Source: Brasenia schreberi
Lineage: Eukaryota; Streptophyta; Magnoliopsida; Nymphaeales; Cabombaceae
DNA length: 64,000 nucleotides
Assembly: GCA_036023115.1 (NCBI GenBank)
Contig: JAYKKT010000061.1
Span: forward strand, 10,869,501-10,933,500
Direction of reading: 5' to 3'
The notes beneath the pieces were generated by a model. The model did no database searches and was not told where the DNA came from. It saw only the letters and a list, made by a program, of their open reading frames with translations. Numbering within the stretch: the stretch's first letter is position 1; the number at the start of each line of letters is the position of its first letter. Below are positions 12,240-24,237 of this stretch, piece after piece. The position numbers and the translations under genes were made by a program.

Positions 12240-12745
12240 CTGAGTTCGAACCACCTCCTTTAACCAGCTGAAACCAGAACTGGGAGAAAGTTTCAGATAT
12301 CGGGGAGCCAAACCGAAACCGCAGTCGGGGGAACTGGTGGTTATAAGTTGTTGTTTTTTCTTTTTTCCCCTTCGTTTTAAATGGCTGAACTTAACTGGTA
12401 AAATTTCAAATGAAACTGGAAGCAAACCAGAAAACCAAGAACCGGACCCTGAAGTGAAGGAACTAGACTAGTTCAGCTTCCAGGTTTTGCTGGAAATTGA
12501 ACCGGCCAGGTCTACCTGCTTGTGCTTTGTGTGGCTTCTCCTAGAGCAATGTTCGGACATGTTTGGTTCCAATTTGCTCATAACGATGGATGCAATTGAA
12601 TTGGGTTTCACTTGGTTCTGGCTTCGGCACGAACTAACAAGTGGAAAAAATCAGAAAATATATTAAAATAATTAAAAAACTTATAAAATGAACTGAAATC
12701 AGTAGTTTCGACTCCAGTTTAAACCGTCAAACTGGTTCCGTACCA
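12240..12745. repeat. GGTTCC/AACCGG-rich hAT-like relic (copy C)
   Basis: Dense AACCAG, AACCGG and GGTTCC motifs. An internal GAACCGGCCAGGTCTACC at about 12499 looks like a terminus, so this may be two adjacent copies. Confidence 0.4.
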
Positions 12746-13434
12746 AACATGTTTAAGTGGGTTATGGGAAATATTCCAGCACCCAAATTTTGGGTTATGG
12801 GCATCATAATAGGCACCTGCCCATTTTGCTAACAAAAGGATTGGATCAATTCAGGACGCCCACGAGAGTGCAACCGGATGCAAGGTTCGAACTGAAACAA
12901 TCCAATATTGAAAACCATATCCAGCACTTTTCCGATGATACAGAGACCCATTTATCATCTACTTAGAAGTTGTAGTTTTGAAGTTCAATATCCATATCTA
13001 GATTATGAAGCCAACTACGCTAATATCCCATTGACTGGATTTGATATAGGTGTATCAAATCCAAATCCAATTTACTGCTCCTCACTTTTCCGATGCCCAA
13101 TTTAAAGCCAACCAAAACCAAGTCTTTTCTCACACTAAGTGGGTTTGGCCCGCTATGCGGCTATCGGACTTCTTGGTTCCATTGTGCTCGTATGAGATCC
13201 AAAGAGAGAAACCACATATTTGGATCCAAAAATGTTTCTAAAGATTGGCCAATAAATAAAATTAGGGATAAATCTCTAGAAAAATCTCAGGTGCAAGAGA
13301 TTGGGAATAGTCTCTCAGCCCACAATTCTTTAAAAGATTTCAAAAATTCTTCACCAAGTGGAAAAATAATTGAAGTTCATTAAGTCATACATGCTCTGAG
13401 GTCCCCAACATCTTTCAACTTGAACTCTCACTCC
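12746..13434. other. Upstream region of the SAT pseudogene
   Basis: Short overlapping ORFs without family resemblance. Nothing else recognised before the TATA-like site. Confidence 0.4.
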
Positions 13435-13440
13435 TCTCCC

Positions 13441-13450
13441 TATTTAAACC
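13441..13450 (+). promoter_or_regulatory. TATA-like box of the SAT pseudogene
   Basis: TATTTAAACC lies 94 bp upstream of the ATG at 13535, followed by a short CT-rich leader. Position and sequence suit a plant core promoter. Confidence 0.5.
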
Positions 13451-14181
13451 CCATAACCAAACACAAGAGTCCCATAGAGCTCTCTTGCCTCTACTGAGTT
13501 CTTGTGCTGCAAAATCTCTAGAAATCCAATTCCTATGGCCACCTGTGTCGATTGCTCGAGGTCGGATATGGTTGCAAAGACATTTGACATGAACCAGACC
13601 TTGTTTACGAATCCGGCCACAATTTGCAAGTTCTTCGAGCTCTCGACAGCCTTCGGCCATGCCAACAATGAGAGCAGGGATGATCTGTGGCAGAAGATAA
13701 GGGAGGAGGCCATAAAGGATGTGGAGCAAGAGCCAGTCTTGGTCAGTTACTATGTATCTGCTATACTTGACCATGACTCGCTCGAGAGCGCTCTAGCTAG
13801 CCATCTTGGATACAGGCTTTCTACGCCTTCCTTGTTGAGCTCGAGCCTAGCTCATATCTTCTGGGCAGTGTACCTGGAAGACCGGGCCATCCCTGCCGCA
13901 ATCAAAGAGGGCCTGAGAGCAATCAAGCAAAGGGATCCAGCTTGTGTGAGTTATGTGCAAATTCTACTAAACTTCAAGGGCTTACTGGTAATTCAGGCTC
14001 ACTGGGCAGCCCATAGGTTGTGGATCATGGGCCGGGTTCCATTAGCATTGGTGATCCAAAACCGAGTCTCCGAAGTCTTTGCCGTGGACATACACTCGGG
14101 AGCACGGATCGGGAAAGGTGTGCTGCTGGACCATGCAACCGGAACCGTGATCGGTGAGACCGCGATAGTCGGCGATAACAT

Positions 14182-14605
14182 TGTGGCAATTCACTTGCCT
14201 GATTCCGGCTTCTTTCGACCTTCAGGTTCGTTGTCATTGAGCCTTTTCAGGTACGCCTACAGCGGAAGATCAAGGTACGTGGTTTTACTTTTTGGTTTCG
14301 AGGTTTCCACACAACAGATTTTTCCTGGGAAGGTATCCAGACTTTTTTCTGTGTCTCTGTTTGTATGCTCTGCAAGGTATTTATAGAGTAGTGCGTGCTC
14401 CTGCCTTTCCCGGTTTGTCCCACTGGGCTTTCCTCTTCAGGAGCCCCTTTATCCGGATAGTTACTGTGAAATTTAGTAACAGCCTGCGGTTATGACATTA
14501 TAGTTGTTACAACCATCTTTCTTGTAACCGTGAACACGAGTAACGGCTGGATGGCTAGTCCAACCGTTACCATATTGGGTTGCCGAGAATGGTCATAGCC
14601 TTACA
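14182..14605 (-). repeat. 3' LTR (left) of the SAT copia element
   Basis: Starts TGTGGCAATTC and ends AGCCTTACA on the + strand. It aligns over its full length with 16467-16888. Confidence 0.9.
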
Positions 14606-14718
14606 TCTCCCACTTCACTATTCGACCCAAGTGTACTGACATACTGTCATACCCAACCATCTTTAATGATTGTTGTTGCAATCACTACCTGTTGTGTGGT
14701 TATTTCCCTATACAACTA

Positions 14719-15090
14719 TCAAACATATCTTAAACCCATGTTCGCAACATGTTTTGAGAAAAGTTCCTCTGTTATGCCTTTAGTCAAAGAGTCTGCCAAT
14801 ATATCATTTGTTGGCAGGTATGAGATAAATATTTTCTTTCTCATAACCATATCATGAACATAGTAGTATTTAACCATTATATGCTTGCTTTTAGAGCAAT
14901 CGGCTTCACTCTTGATAAGAGTAATTGCTTTATTGTTGTCATAATAAATGACAATTGACTCATTGACTATTTTCAACTTCAAATCACGTATGAAACGGCT
15001 TACCCATACAGTACTTGTTGCAGCTATAGAGCAAATCACATACTCAGCTTCCTGTGTATGCATGAGTGCTCCTAGGCCTTTTATATCCAC
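14719..15090 (-). pseudogene. Copia RNase H fragment
   Basis: 123 codons with the Ty1/copia RNase H signature: HTQEAEYVICSIAATS, WVSRFIRDL, IYYDNNKAITL, SKHIMVKYYYVHDMV and ILADSLTKGI. It lies directly next to integrase remnants, with no RT between them. Confidence 0.85.
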
Positions 15091-15439
15091 CTAAGGTTTC
15101 GGTTGTTTCAAGAAGATCTTCTATAGGTTCAAATAATGATTGATCTATGTCTACTAGATCATCAGTATATTCATCATTATTTTTCAAGATGTCATTCTTA
15201 GTATCTTCTAAGAAGTCAATATCTTTGCTTTCTATCAGTATGTGATCCTTATGATAAAAATGATATCTCTTTGAACCTTTAGGATACCAATGAATATATA
15301 CTCAAGGACTTACTATCTAGTTTGCCTCTAGACTAATCAAGGATCTTTACATATGCAATAAATCTCCACCTCTTGAGATGACCTTGGTTGGGTTTTCTTT
15401 CAAACCACATCTCATATGGTGTAGTGAATACAGCTTTAC

Positions 15440-15900
15440 ATGGTACTCTATTGAGTATGTACACCATTGTACTTACTACTTCTCCCTAAAACATCCTTTG
15501 TAGAGAGGTATTAATCAACATTGACCCTGTCATATTCAGCAAGGTTCTGTTATATCTTTCAGCTACACCATTTTGTTGAGGTGTCTTGGGCATTGTATTT
15601 TACTTTGTAATACCAAAGTTTTTACAGAATTCAAGAAATTCTACAGAGGTATATTCACCACCTCTATCTGATTTTAAGACTTTTATTGAATGCCTTACTT
15701 GGTTTTTAACTTTCTACTTATATTCTTTAAAAACTTCTAATGCCTTAAATTTATGTGCCAAGAGATATAAATACGTATATCTCGAGTAATCATAGATAAA
15801 GATTATAAAATAAACTTTTCCACGATTTAACCTTACCCTAAATGGTCCAGATAAATCCGTGTAAATGACCTCCAACATGATTATTGCCACAATTTAAAAG
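15440..15900 (-). pseudogene. Copia integrase core, decayed
   Basis: Minus-strand translation (some stops) gives YTDLSGPFRV, DYSRYTYLYLL, LKSDRGGEYTS and QQNGVAERYNRTLLNM, i.e. the D..D..E integrase core in order. Gag and the zinc finger upstream are missing. Confidence 0.8.
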
Positions 15901-15909
15901 CCTGGATGA

Positions 15910-16250
15910 GTGAGAGAGAGAGAGAGACGGCCGACGTTCCGTCTCCGGCCTACGACCGGTTATGGCAACCGGCGTTCCGCCTCTTGGCCTGGGATCGGTG
16001 TTCCGCCTTTCTGGCATGCGGCCTGGCTTTTGGCCTTTCTGGCATGCGAACGACGTTTCTGCCTTTCTGGCCTACGGCCTGACTTTTCGCCTTTCTGGCT
16101 TGTAGCATGTCTTTCTGTCTTTTTGGCCTGCGGTTGGCGTTGGCAGTTTTTCCCTACGTGTGTTCTTTGCCTTTGGCTACCCGCGGCCTTTGCAACAGCT
16201 CTGCTACGAGTATCCTTTTACTTTAGTCACCCGCGGCTTTTGTCACAGCT
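15910..16250. repeat. GC-rich degenerate minisatellite in place of copia gag
   Basis: Starts after a GA run and holds repeated GCCTTTCTGGC(A/C)TGCGGCC-like units of about 30-35 bp. GC content is clearly above the surrounding DNA and above the rest of the element. The 126-codon ORF here is a repeat artefact. Confidence 0.6.
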
Positions 16251-16449
16251 GTTCTTCCTCTCTCTCTCTCTCTCTCTCTTTTTGTTTTGACCAATCTTTG
16301 CCCTGTCTTGACTCAGGCAGGGTTTACCCTCTGCCCTGTTACGACTCACATAGAGCTCTTAAAGAAAAAACAAGAAGCTCTCTCTTCTTTTGTTTTTTTT
16401 TTTGTTTTTTGTAACATTAATCGCGTACCTGTTTTGCAAGGTCAAGAAC

Positions 16450-16466
16450 GAGGCCCTGATACTAGA
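16450..16466 (-). other. Primer binding site (initiator-Met type)
   Basis: Minus strand TATCAGGGCCTCG next to the 5' LTR, close to the TGGTATCAGAGC consensus. Confidence 0.65.
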
Positions 16467-16888
16467 TATGACGATTCACTTGCCTGATTCTGGCTTCTTT
16501 CGACCTTCAGGTTCGTTGTCGTTGAGCCTTTTCAGGTATGCCTATAGCAGAAGATCAAGGTAATGGTTTTTCTTTTTGGTTTCGAGGTTTCCACATAGCA
16601 GATTTTTCCTGTGAAGGTATCTAGACTTTTTTTTGTCTCTGTCTGTATGCTCTACTCTGTATTTATAGAGCAGTGTGTGCTCCTGCCTTTCCCGGTTTGT
16701 CCCGCTAGGCTTTCCTCTTCAGGAGCCCCTTTATCCGGACAGTTACCATGAAATCCAGTAACAGTTTGGCAGTTATGACATTATAGCTATTACGACCATC
16801 TTTCTTGTAACCATGAACACGGGTAACGGCTGGATGGCCAGTCCAACCGTTACCATGCTGGGTTACCGAGAATGGCCACAACCTTACA
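16467..16888 (-). repeat. 5' LTR (right) of the SAT copia element
   Basis: Same LTR as at 14182. The terminal TG is degraded to TA on the left side. On the minus strand a TATAAATA (16660-16667) is the likely LTR promoter TATA box. Confidence 0.88.
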
Positions 16889-17256
16889 AACATGTCAATC
16901 TTGCATAATGTGACACTTGGGGGAACCAACAAGGTTGGTTGAGATAAGCACCCGAAAATTGGAGACGGGGGTCCTAGTGGGCGTCGGAACCCATGTTCTC
17001 GGGAATATCTGGGTTGGAAATGGGGCTAAGATCGGCGAGGGCTCAATTGTACTCAAGGAGGTTCCAGCCCGTACCACCGCAGTAGGGAACCCGGCTAGGT
17101 TGCTCGGCGGGAAGATCATAGCCGGGTGGCTTACTATGTTATCTGACTGCATCTTCTGTGTAATAAGCTCGTGTCCTACTCTTTTCCTCAAAGAGTCTGT
17201 GGTGTGTCACTTTCAGCACCTTGCTAAAAGTTATAATCCTATGTAAAGTTTTTCCT

Positions 17257-17302
<46 letters not shown>
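17257..17302. repeat. (CT)n microsatellite
   Basis: Uninterrupted CT tract just 3' of the SAT pseudogene. Confidence 0.95.
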
Positions 17303-17303
<1 letters not shown>

Positions 17304-17685
17304 GTGCATGCGTGTGTGATCGCGATTTCAGAGATAACACGAGAACTCGAATGACACAGTAACCCAGCACTAACACGACCCAAAATGTCCACATTTACAT
17401 CCAACCCAAAGTGACACGAGATGAATTCGATCACATTTCAAGTTGAACTGAAGCACAAAATTGCTGGGTTTGTTAGGCATGACATGAAAGCGGACGCTAT
17501 CAGGAATGATATACATGTACACACAAACATCTGTATGTGCTCGTACGTGTGTATTATGTATATATTGGGAATGATATACACTATCAGATCACCCACAGGA
17601 CACCGTCCAACGCCCATGAAAGGCGATCAGACAACTAGCATCTGATCCCCGGAGGATCCTATTATTCCTCTCTTTCTCTATACAT

Positions 17686-17687
<2 letters not shown>

Positions 17688-17745
<58 letters not shown>

Positions 17746-17748
17746 GTA
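17688..17748. repeat. (CA)n(TA)n compound microsatellite
   Basis: CA repeat joined to TA repeat. Confidence 0.95.
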
Positions 17749-17749
17749 T

Positions 17750-19765
17750 AGCATGACTATAATTTTAAAAAATGTAAAAAATTTTAAGAAAAGATGAATA
17801 ACAATATTATTATACTCATATCACCGAAAAGAAATAATAGTTGCACAACATCAGTTAAATAATATATTTACTCATGTTTAACAAAAGGACCACTCTTTCG
17901 AGGTTTTAAGATTATAATTCAACCTATTATGTTAAATATATTTTCTTTTATCCATACGGACCGTGATTAGATTGGATTGGGATCCATGATCCAAGAAGGG
18001 CTCGTTTAACAAAAAACCATGGGCTAAAAGAATCTAGGGCGTAACGTCCCTAAGCACGGAGGCTTGCATGCTTATCCAAATAAATGATAAAAGACTAAGC
18101 CGCAACTAAACCCAAGCCTTATCCAGCTCGAAGTGGGGTTCTTTGACAAATTAGAGCTGGGTTGTGTGTGGAAAGAAGATTAAAAGTTCTCGCAAGATGA
18201 TATGAGAAATTAGATAATTAAAATGTTAAAAGAAAAAAGGAAGACCACGAAAATATTACAAAAAAACAATAAAAGTTATCTAACTTATATTTATATTGAG
18301 TTATCTGTTACCATAACACATGATCCATGAAAACAATGAATCCATGTAACCAACTAGAGAAAAGTCTTAGTTATTGTTGCATTTTATTTATTTTTTTGAG
18401 TTTTAATTTTTTAACAATTGAATCATTTGAACCAGATTGTGATCAAGCAAAAAGGTTGATTGGTGGCCACCCAACTTTATAATTAGCTAATAATTCCTTT
18501 ATTCAACCAAATTAGTTCTCTTTATTCATCAATTAATGGACTCGTGTAACTCGGCAACAACCGGGAAGAATCAACAGCCTACAAATCCAACGATAAATTA
18601 CTGAAATAAAAGCACTTGATGGCAATTCATTTTGTTATTTTAGTCACATTGTTAGGGCATCGACTACACCTTTGAAATAAAAATTTGACGTTTTAATCGG
18701 CATTGAATATATCAAACAACAACTAACATTGCACAAGAAACCATGGACTTTTCCGGCCATCGGTGACAGCGCGGACAGGAAGACCATTCATAGACGACTG
18801 AGAAGCAAAGTAGACCTTTTAAGGATTATGAGGCCTGAGACTCAGACTGAGACTGAGACTACGTACTCCTCTTAATCAAACTGAAAAGGATGTCTATTTC
18901 CCCGATTATGACGCCCAGCTCAAGGTGGAATGCTAAAACTGAAACTACAGTTCCAATTCATAGTCTCAGCCTCATAACCAAACATCCCCCTAATAAAATG
19001 GAAGGGTCAAGAGTAAAGGACTTCAATCCAAACCCATAAAAAGGATTCAAATTGATATTAGATTTGGATACATGCACGACTTGAAAACTGCAAACTGTTT
19101 ACTTACACGAAGGAGAAAGACCTACAAATCGTGGGCTTTCATCAGTGTAAAACCATGGGCTCCAAAAGACGGGCCGATTCCTGCTTAATTGTAAACCACA
19201 AGATAACCAGAGAAAGGATGTATGTGAGGCCAGAAGCTCGGAAGATAAAATAAGCCACGTATATACACAGATGAACACGATGATGTCTATCTACCTGTCA
19301 AGGAACTATGAACAATGACAGCCACAACAAAATTGGAGATAGCAAATTCTTATATAGCTGAAAGATGAATGTGTGGTTGGTTTTCTCTGTCTCCCAAAGC
19401 AGAAATACACACGTTATATATATATATTGATTGGATCCTCTATCACTCAGGTTGATTACTTGTGTTCAACTATTATTTTTCGATGACATGAATGCAATAA
19501 GATTACGTTTCACTATTTTTCAAATACTCCTACAACCTCCAAAATTATATTTGTGTCACTAAAAGACAAGATCGGGCATCAGTATACAGAAGTTGATAAT
19601 TGGTTTTTCTCTGTGCTCTTGATTCATGATTCCAGTCCTCTCAGATTTTTCTATTTTTCCCATCCTTTTTTTCTCCTCAATTCAACATGCATTCATTAAT
19701 CGGTTTCTTAGGCTTAGTCGTTAAAATTTGAACTTCCACAACAAAAGTAAATTTATTTTGTCAGG
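17750..19765. other. Intergenic; AT-rich, one LINE tail
   Basis: No gene seen. 18800-18980 has a short GACTGAGACT repeat and GAAACTACAGTTCC-type sequence like the dispersed GGTTCC family. Confidence 0.45.
18205..18387 (+). mobile_element. RTE LINE 3' end, strongly truncated
   Basis: Aligns with the 3' end of the copy at 53132-54020: AGGAAGACCACGAAAATATTAC ... ATGAATCCATGTAACCAACTAGAGAAAAGTCTTAGTTATTGTTG. Confidence 0.65.
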
Positions 19766-20158
19766 TCACATAAATATGACCGGTTCCAAACCGTCCCGAC
19801 AATTCCAGCCAAAACTAAACTAGGTCAGGAACCAAGAACGTTGAAACTGGAACTAGAACCTGGGATCACTGGTTGGTTCCGGTTTCACCTTTCATGAAAC
19901 TAGAGCTGGAACTGGTGGTTCTAAATTACTGGTTTTGGTATTTTTCTAAAATATTTCTCTAATTTTTAAAAAATTGTAATAGCTTTACGGATTCCAAGTG
20001 GTTTCAGACTCAAACTGGAACTGTCACGAAACCAGTAGTTCCGAAACTACAATCAGGACAGCTCCTGGCCAGTTCGATTACCGTTTCAGGTCCCGATCTA
20101 ACCAAAACTAGTGGTACGCAACCACCAGTTTCGGTTCACCGAGAACCAGCCATGTCTA
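19766..20158. repeat. GGTTCC/AACCAG-rich hAT-like element (copy D)
   Basis: Left end TAAATATGACCGGTTCC and right end GAGAACCAGCCATGTCTA are inverted copies of one terminus (TAGACATGRCCGGTTC). The interior is full of GGAACTGG and GGTTCC motifs around an AT core. No matching 8 bp TSD by eye. Confidence 0.55.
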
Positions 20159-20179
20159 ATGGAGTTTCTTCTTCTTCCT

Positions 20180-20295
20180 TTTCATTTTTCTCTTGGTACA
20201 ATGAGGAGAACAAAGCCAGACGAGTGCCAAGGGGGCATCAAACTCATAACTCTCGACTTGTGAGTCGATGCCTTAGCCGCATCTTTCTCGTTGTG
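20180..20295 (-). mobile_element. Possible SINE fragment, family 1
   Basis: Minus strand has GACTCACAAGTCGAGAGTTATGAGTTTGATGCCCCC, resembling the family-1 B-box region. The A box is weak. Confidence 0.35.
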
Positions 20296-21995
20296 CGAGG
20301 CTCACTACTTTTTTGCAATAACACACTCAGCCTTTCTTGCAACTCCGATTCATTCCTTAAGAAAGCTGATAATGGACGATAATAGAAGTTATTGGAAGCA
20401 TGAAATATATCGCTTCATTTTTGAGAACCTTGGGGAGCTTAATTCGGCCTCACACTGTTCAATTTCTTTTGATGAAAGCTTTTGCTCTCATACAGGTCTC
20501 AAACAAGGAAAACTTATCACATATATAATAAGAATTCTTGAATATATATTTCTTTTTTCCGTTTTGATAAACCTGGGAGGTCGAAGCTAGATGCATGCCC
20601 TGAAATCGAATTTGTTTGAAAATTAAATAATAAAAATAAAGAGAAAGAAACTGAAGAACAAAAAAAGGAAAAGACACATTATACATCGTTTGACACAGTG
20701 GATGATACATTAAAAGCTAAGGTGGAACCCATGAGCTATGGTGCAGATCGTCATGCTCTTATGCCATCTGAAATTCAAATAATTCAAAATATGTACTGCT
20801 TTGATTTTTTTTGCTGACAATTTAAGAAAAACCAAAATAAATAAATATATCTATATAAAATTTTCTTCCACTAAGTTTCCCGTCACTATTCCATGCATGA
20901 ATAGCTTGCAACAGTATAGTTCTTGCATCAATATCACATAAACGGATACTTATATATCCAATCCGATCCATCACCCAGTCTCCCTGCATGATCCTGCACG
21001 AAAGGGAACTGTGCATAATCATGCGTTTCATTACTGATCAAATGGCTCACTGATGCTTCATTAACTTGACCCGAATTTTCATGTGGTGGATTGCTCATGG
21101 TGATCGGGTCGTGTTGCATCGTGTTAACAGGTTGCTCAAGCTCCACTGGCAATGACATACGGCTGCCATGATTCATATTATTAGAAGGAAAGTTGGCCAT
21201 GCTTGGTATGGTCACCATGGGTTCTCCACCATATGATGCATGCCCATGTTGAAGCATCATGATGTTCCACGTTATATCCATCAAAAGGAAGAAAACCATA
21301 ATTAACTCCCGGACTCGTGTCGTACATGATTGGAGTTACTGGAGGGCACCCGTACATTGGATGCTGGTATCGTGTCTGAACATGAATTTGCGGTGTCGTG
21401 TCAAGGGTGTTGTGTGATCTTCTGCCGGACGATTCGGCCAGAAAGGATGGTGATACCATATTTAATGGAAGACTGCATGGAGTTGGAAGTATCGGTCCAG
21501 GAAGTCTCAGTGCTTCGCGGCCAGCTGCTGTGAGTGGGCTCAAGTTGGTGCACCCATGGACTTGAGGAGATAAAAGAGATGGACCAGTTGGTGAGGGTTG
21601 GCTCACCATAATTGGCCTCGGCGGACATTCATCCCTCAAGTTCTGAACTGGAATGGAAGGAGAAGTACCTTCTGAAATGGCTTTCTCCTTGTCTTGAAGC
21701 TTTTTCATCATGCAACCTGTATTTCTGCACTTACAAGGTAAAAAGCTTCATATACACGTATATACATGCAGACATATAAACGCATAAGTGTGTACACACA
21801 TATATAAATATATATGAGAAAAATGGATCATACTCACTTTGGCACGTTTACTCGTTGCTTTTCTGTGGTACGAGTATAACTTTAAAAAATCAAGAGTTTT
21901 CAAAAGAGGATGAAGAATAATATTGTTACACTCATACTCGAGAAAAGTCATAATCAGGCATGAGTGAGCAGTGTTAGTGGTAGTCGGGATCCTAT

Positions 21996-22001
21996 AACCA
22001 C

Positions 22002-22050
<49 letters not shown>
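21996..22050. repeat. (TA)n(TG)n compound microsatellite in RR intron
   Basis: CATATATATATATATATG followed by a long GT tract. Confidence 0.9.
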
Positions 22051-22053
<3 letters not shown>

Positions 22054-22283
22054 CCAATCGTACTTGTATATATCTAACCCCCAAATGCTAGATCCAAATG
22101 AGTCCATTTCTTTTAATAGCACTTATTTAGTATGTTACATAGACTTATCAAATTAATAGTTGATTTTTAAGAGATTGATACCATTGGACAATAATTCATA
22201 AGAGATTGACCCTTAAAATGGCTGGAAATTTCGTGTTTTAACCAAATTCGGTACATGATATGTACAACATACATAGACGGACA

Positions 22284-22285
<2 letters not shown>

Positions 22286-22368
<83 letters not shown>

Positions 22369-22376
22369 GTATATGA
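22286..22376. repeat. (TA)n microsatellite in RR intron
   Basis: About 80 bp of nearly pure TA. Confidence 0.95.
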
Positions 22377-23433
22377 ATTTGGTTGTTCCTAACCCTTGAA
22401 AAGAAGTTCCTCTTACTTTATATGAATCAAGAAGGTGATGCGAGAATTTTAAAAAAAGTTGAATTCATTAAGGTTTTTCCTCATTGTTTTGTTCCAAAAC
22501 AACAGGAGAAATTGATTTTTGGGAGGGTGAGAGGTGAGAGGTTTTTTACCTGAAGATGGCTTGCAATATTGTGCAGTGTAAGGCCTGGCACGTTCATTAC
22601 CTTCAGAATCAGCCTAGGAACTGGCCCTGCATAATTCGCATATATATACATGTGTGTGTGTGTGTGTGTTTAGTACGTACATTTGATACCAAACTCTCAC
22701 CACCAGCAAAATAAAATATTTAAAATGAAATGATAAATATTTACTTTGAGAACTAATCTGATCAATTGCATCAAGAAATTTTGTATGCAGCTCCCTTGTC
22801 CAAATGAGCCTCTCCCTAATCCTTCTTGATGAACCTTCATTCGAATTAGCGTTCTGAACTTCTTTCTCCTTTTGCTCCTCCTGCTCCTTTTCCGAACAAG
22901 TCCGATAGTCTCAACAATCTGTGATATTCTTGAACTGTTTACCTTCGCCGTTTTCTCATGTTTCTCGCTGTCGTCTTCACCATCTCCTTTCTCATTATCA
23001 TCGTCATCATTATCACCACCTCCACTATCATCATGGTGATCGTCATCTTCATCACTATCACTATAGTCTGATCTTTCTACAATTTCAAATGTTCTTTCCC
23101 TCACTACGTGTTGCCAAAAGAGTCCTGGCCTGTTCGAGCCTCGCAGGCTTGATTAGAAAGTCTCTTGCTCCACTGAGAACTGCTCTCCTCACTGTTTCTT
23201 CGTCTAAACTCGCTGATACCACTACATTTCAGTGAAAGAATGAATTAACGTCATTTTTATGTTTCGAACATCCATATTAGGGATGTCAATGAATCAGTCG
23301 TGCATATGTTATGTGCAATTCGCATACACGAAATCGTAGAGAGATGGCTCTTTTTTTTCAATTGGAGTCCAACCGTCGTGCATTAGATACACATAATGTG
23401 TGCACGAATGAATACACGCAAGTATATATTACA

Positions 23434-23440
<7 letters not shown>

Positions 23441-23513
<73 letters not shown>

Positions 23514-23514
23514 G
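23441..23514. repeat. (TA)n(GA)n compound microsatellite in RR intron
   Basis: TA tract followed by GA tract, with no interruption. Confidence 0.95.
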
Positions 23515-23691
23515 ATCTTGTCTGTAATGCCATATGTTTGTTTTCGGTAGAATGAGTATAATTTGAAAGATTATCGGAGTATTTAAAAAATAATGAAGAA
23601 CAGATTTATTAAATGATGAAGGATAGATTTATTACATTTATGCTACTGCAAAGAAACTGTCAAGCATGAGTGGAGCGGTTCCGGCTTTCTT

Positions 23692-23694
23692 ATA

Positions 23695-23784
<90 letters not shown>

Positions 23785-23802
23785 GTACATATTGAGAGAG
23801 AG
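23692..23802. repeat. (TA)n with CATA/GATA interruptions
   Basis: Imperfect TA array in the same intron. Confidence 0.9.
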
Positions 23803-24237
23803 AGAAAGAAAAAAAAAAGTAAATATGATACTTATTATAAAATAGTGGGCTTCATTAAATTTATTATAATAAGGCCCGTAGTTTTACCTTGTACCTACCA
23901 TTGTACAAGTCACAATCCCTTTATAAAATAGTGGACATGATCGAATGGTCATATACTATAAGCTTTCATGAAGCTCTGTCATCTTATCTTCTTCATCATT
24001 ATAACAATAATAATAATAATTAGTATCTAGCGAAGTAGAACATGTGACAAAGCAATACCTATAATACGTAGATTTTTGTTGTAATACAATGAGTAGAACC
24101 AAGCCAAATGCACGCTTCATATATATATATGCTTTTAAACTTGTCTCTTATCCAAGTGAACTGCCGTTGATTTCACTTGATGAAATTTATTTTATTGGTA
24201 AATCGAAAAACTTACCTTCTAAGGACTTATTTAAGAA

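Larger units (their letters stand above)
14182..16888 (-). mobile_element. Defective Ty1/copia retrotransposon inside the SAT gene
   Basis: Two LTRs (14182-14605 and 16467-16888) bound a 1.86 kb interior, with AACAT duplicated at 14177-14181 and 16889-16893. Coding is on the minus strand. Next to the right LTR the minus strand reads TATCAGGGCCTCGTTCTTG, a near match to the initiator-Met primer binding site; next to the left LTR it reads AAGTGGGAGA, a polypurine tract. The interior keeps integrase and RNase H but lacks gag and reverse transcriptase. The LTRs differ at roughly 30-35 sites by eye, so the insertion is not recent. It cannot move on its own. Confidence 0.92.
13535..17114 (+). pseudogene. 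Serine O-acetyltransferase, split by a copia element and frameshifted
   Basis: Serine acetyltransferase makes O-acetylserine from serine and acetyl-CoA for cysteine synthesis. The 5' half runs from the ATG at 13535 (MATCVDC, like plant SATs; an in-frame TTG at 13502 is not used) to 14181. It has the N-terminal SAT domain (LESALASHLGYRLS, QRDPACVSY) and the start of the hexapeptide domain with the expected active-site Asp and His (FAVDIHSGARIGKG, LLDHATGTVIGE). The reading is cut after GDN by a retroelement. The 3' half resumes at 16889 with N-M-S-I-L-H-N-V-T-L-G-G-T, then has an in-frame TGA at about 16937 where the family has Gly, and a one-base excess in a G run at about 16966. GSIVLKEVPARTTAVGNPAR and LLGGK then follow in the shifted frame. 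The usual C-terminal tail is not seen. No introns, as in several plant SAT genes. Confidence 0.88.

Noticed and set aside
13415..13774. Minus-strand ORFs overlapping the SAT start
   Set aside because: Antisense shadow of the well-supported SAT coding sequence.
15910..16290. 126-codon ORF rich in Ala, Trp and Cys as a protein
   Set aside because: Translation of a GC-rich minisatellite in the non-coding strand of the copia element.
22921..23235. His-rich + strand ORF
   Set aside because: Antisense of the Asp-rich linker in the response regulator.
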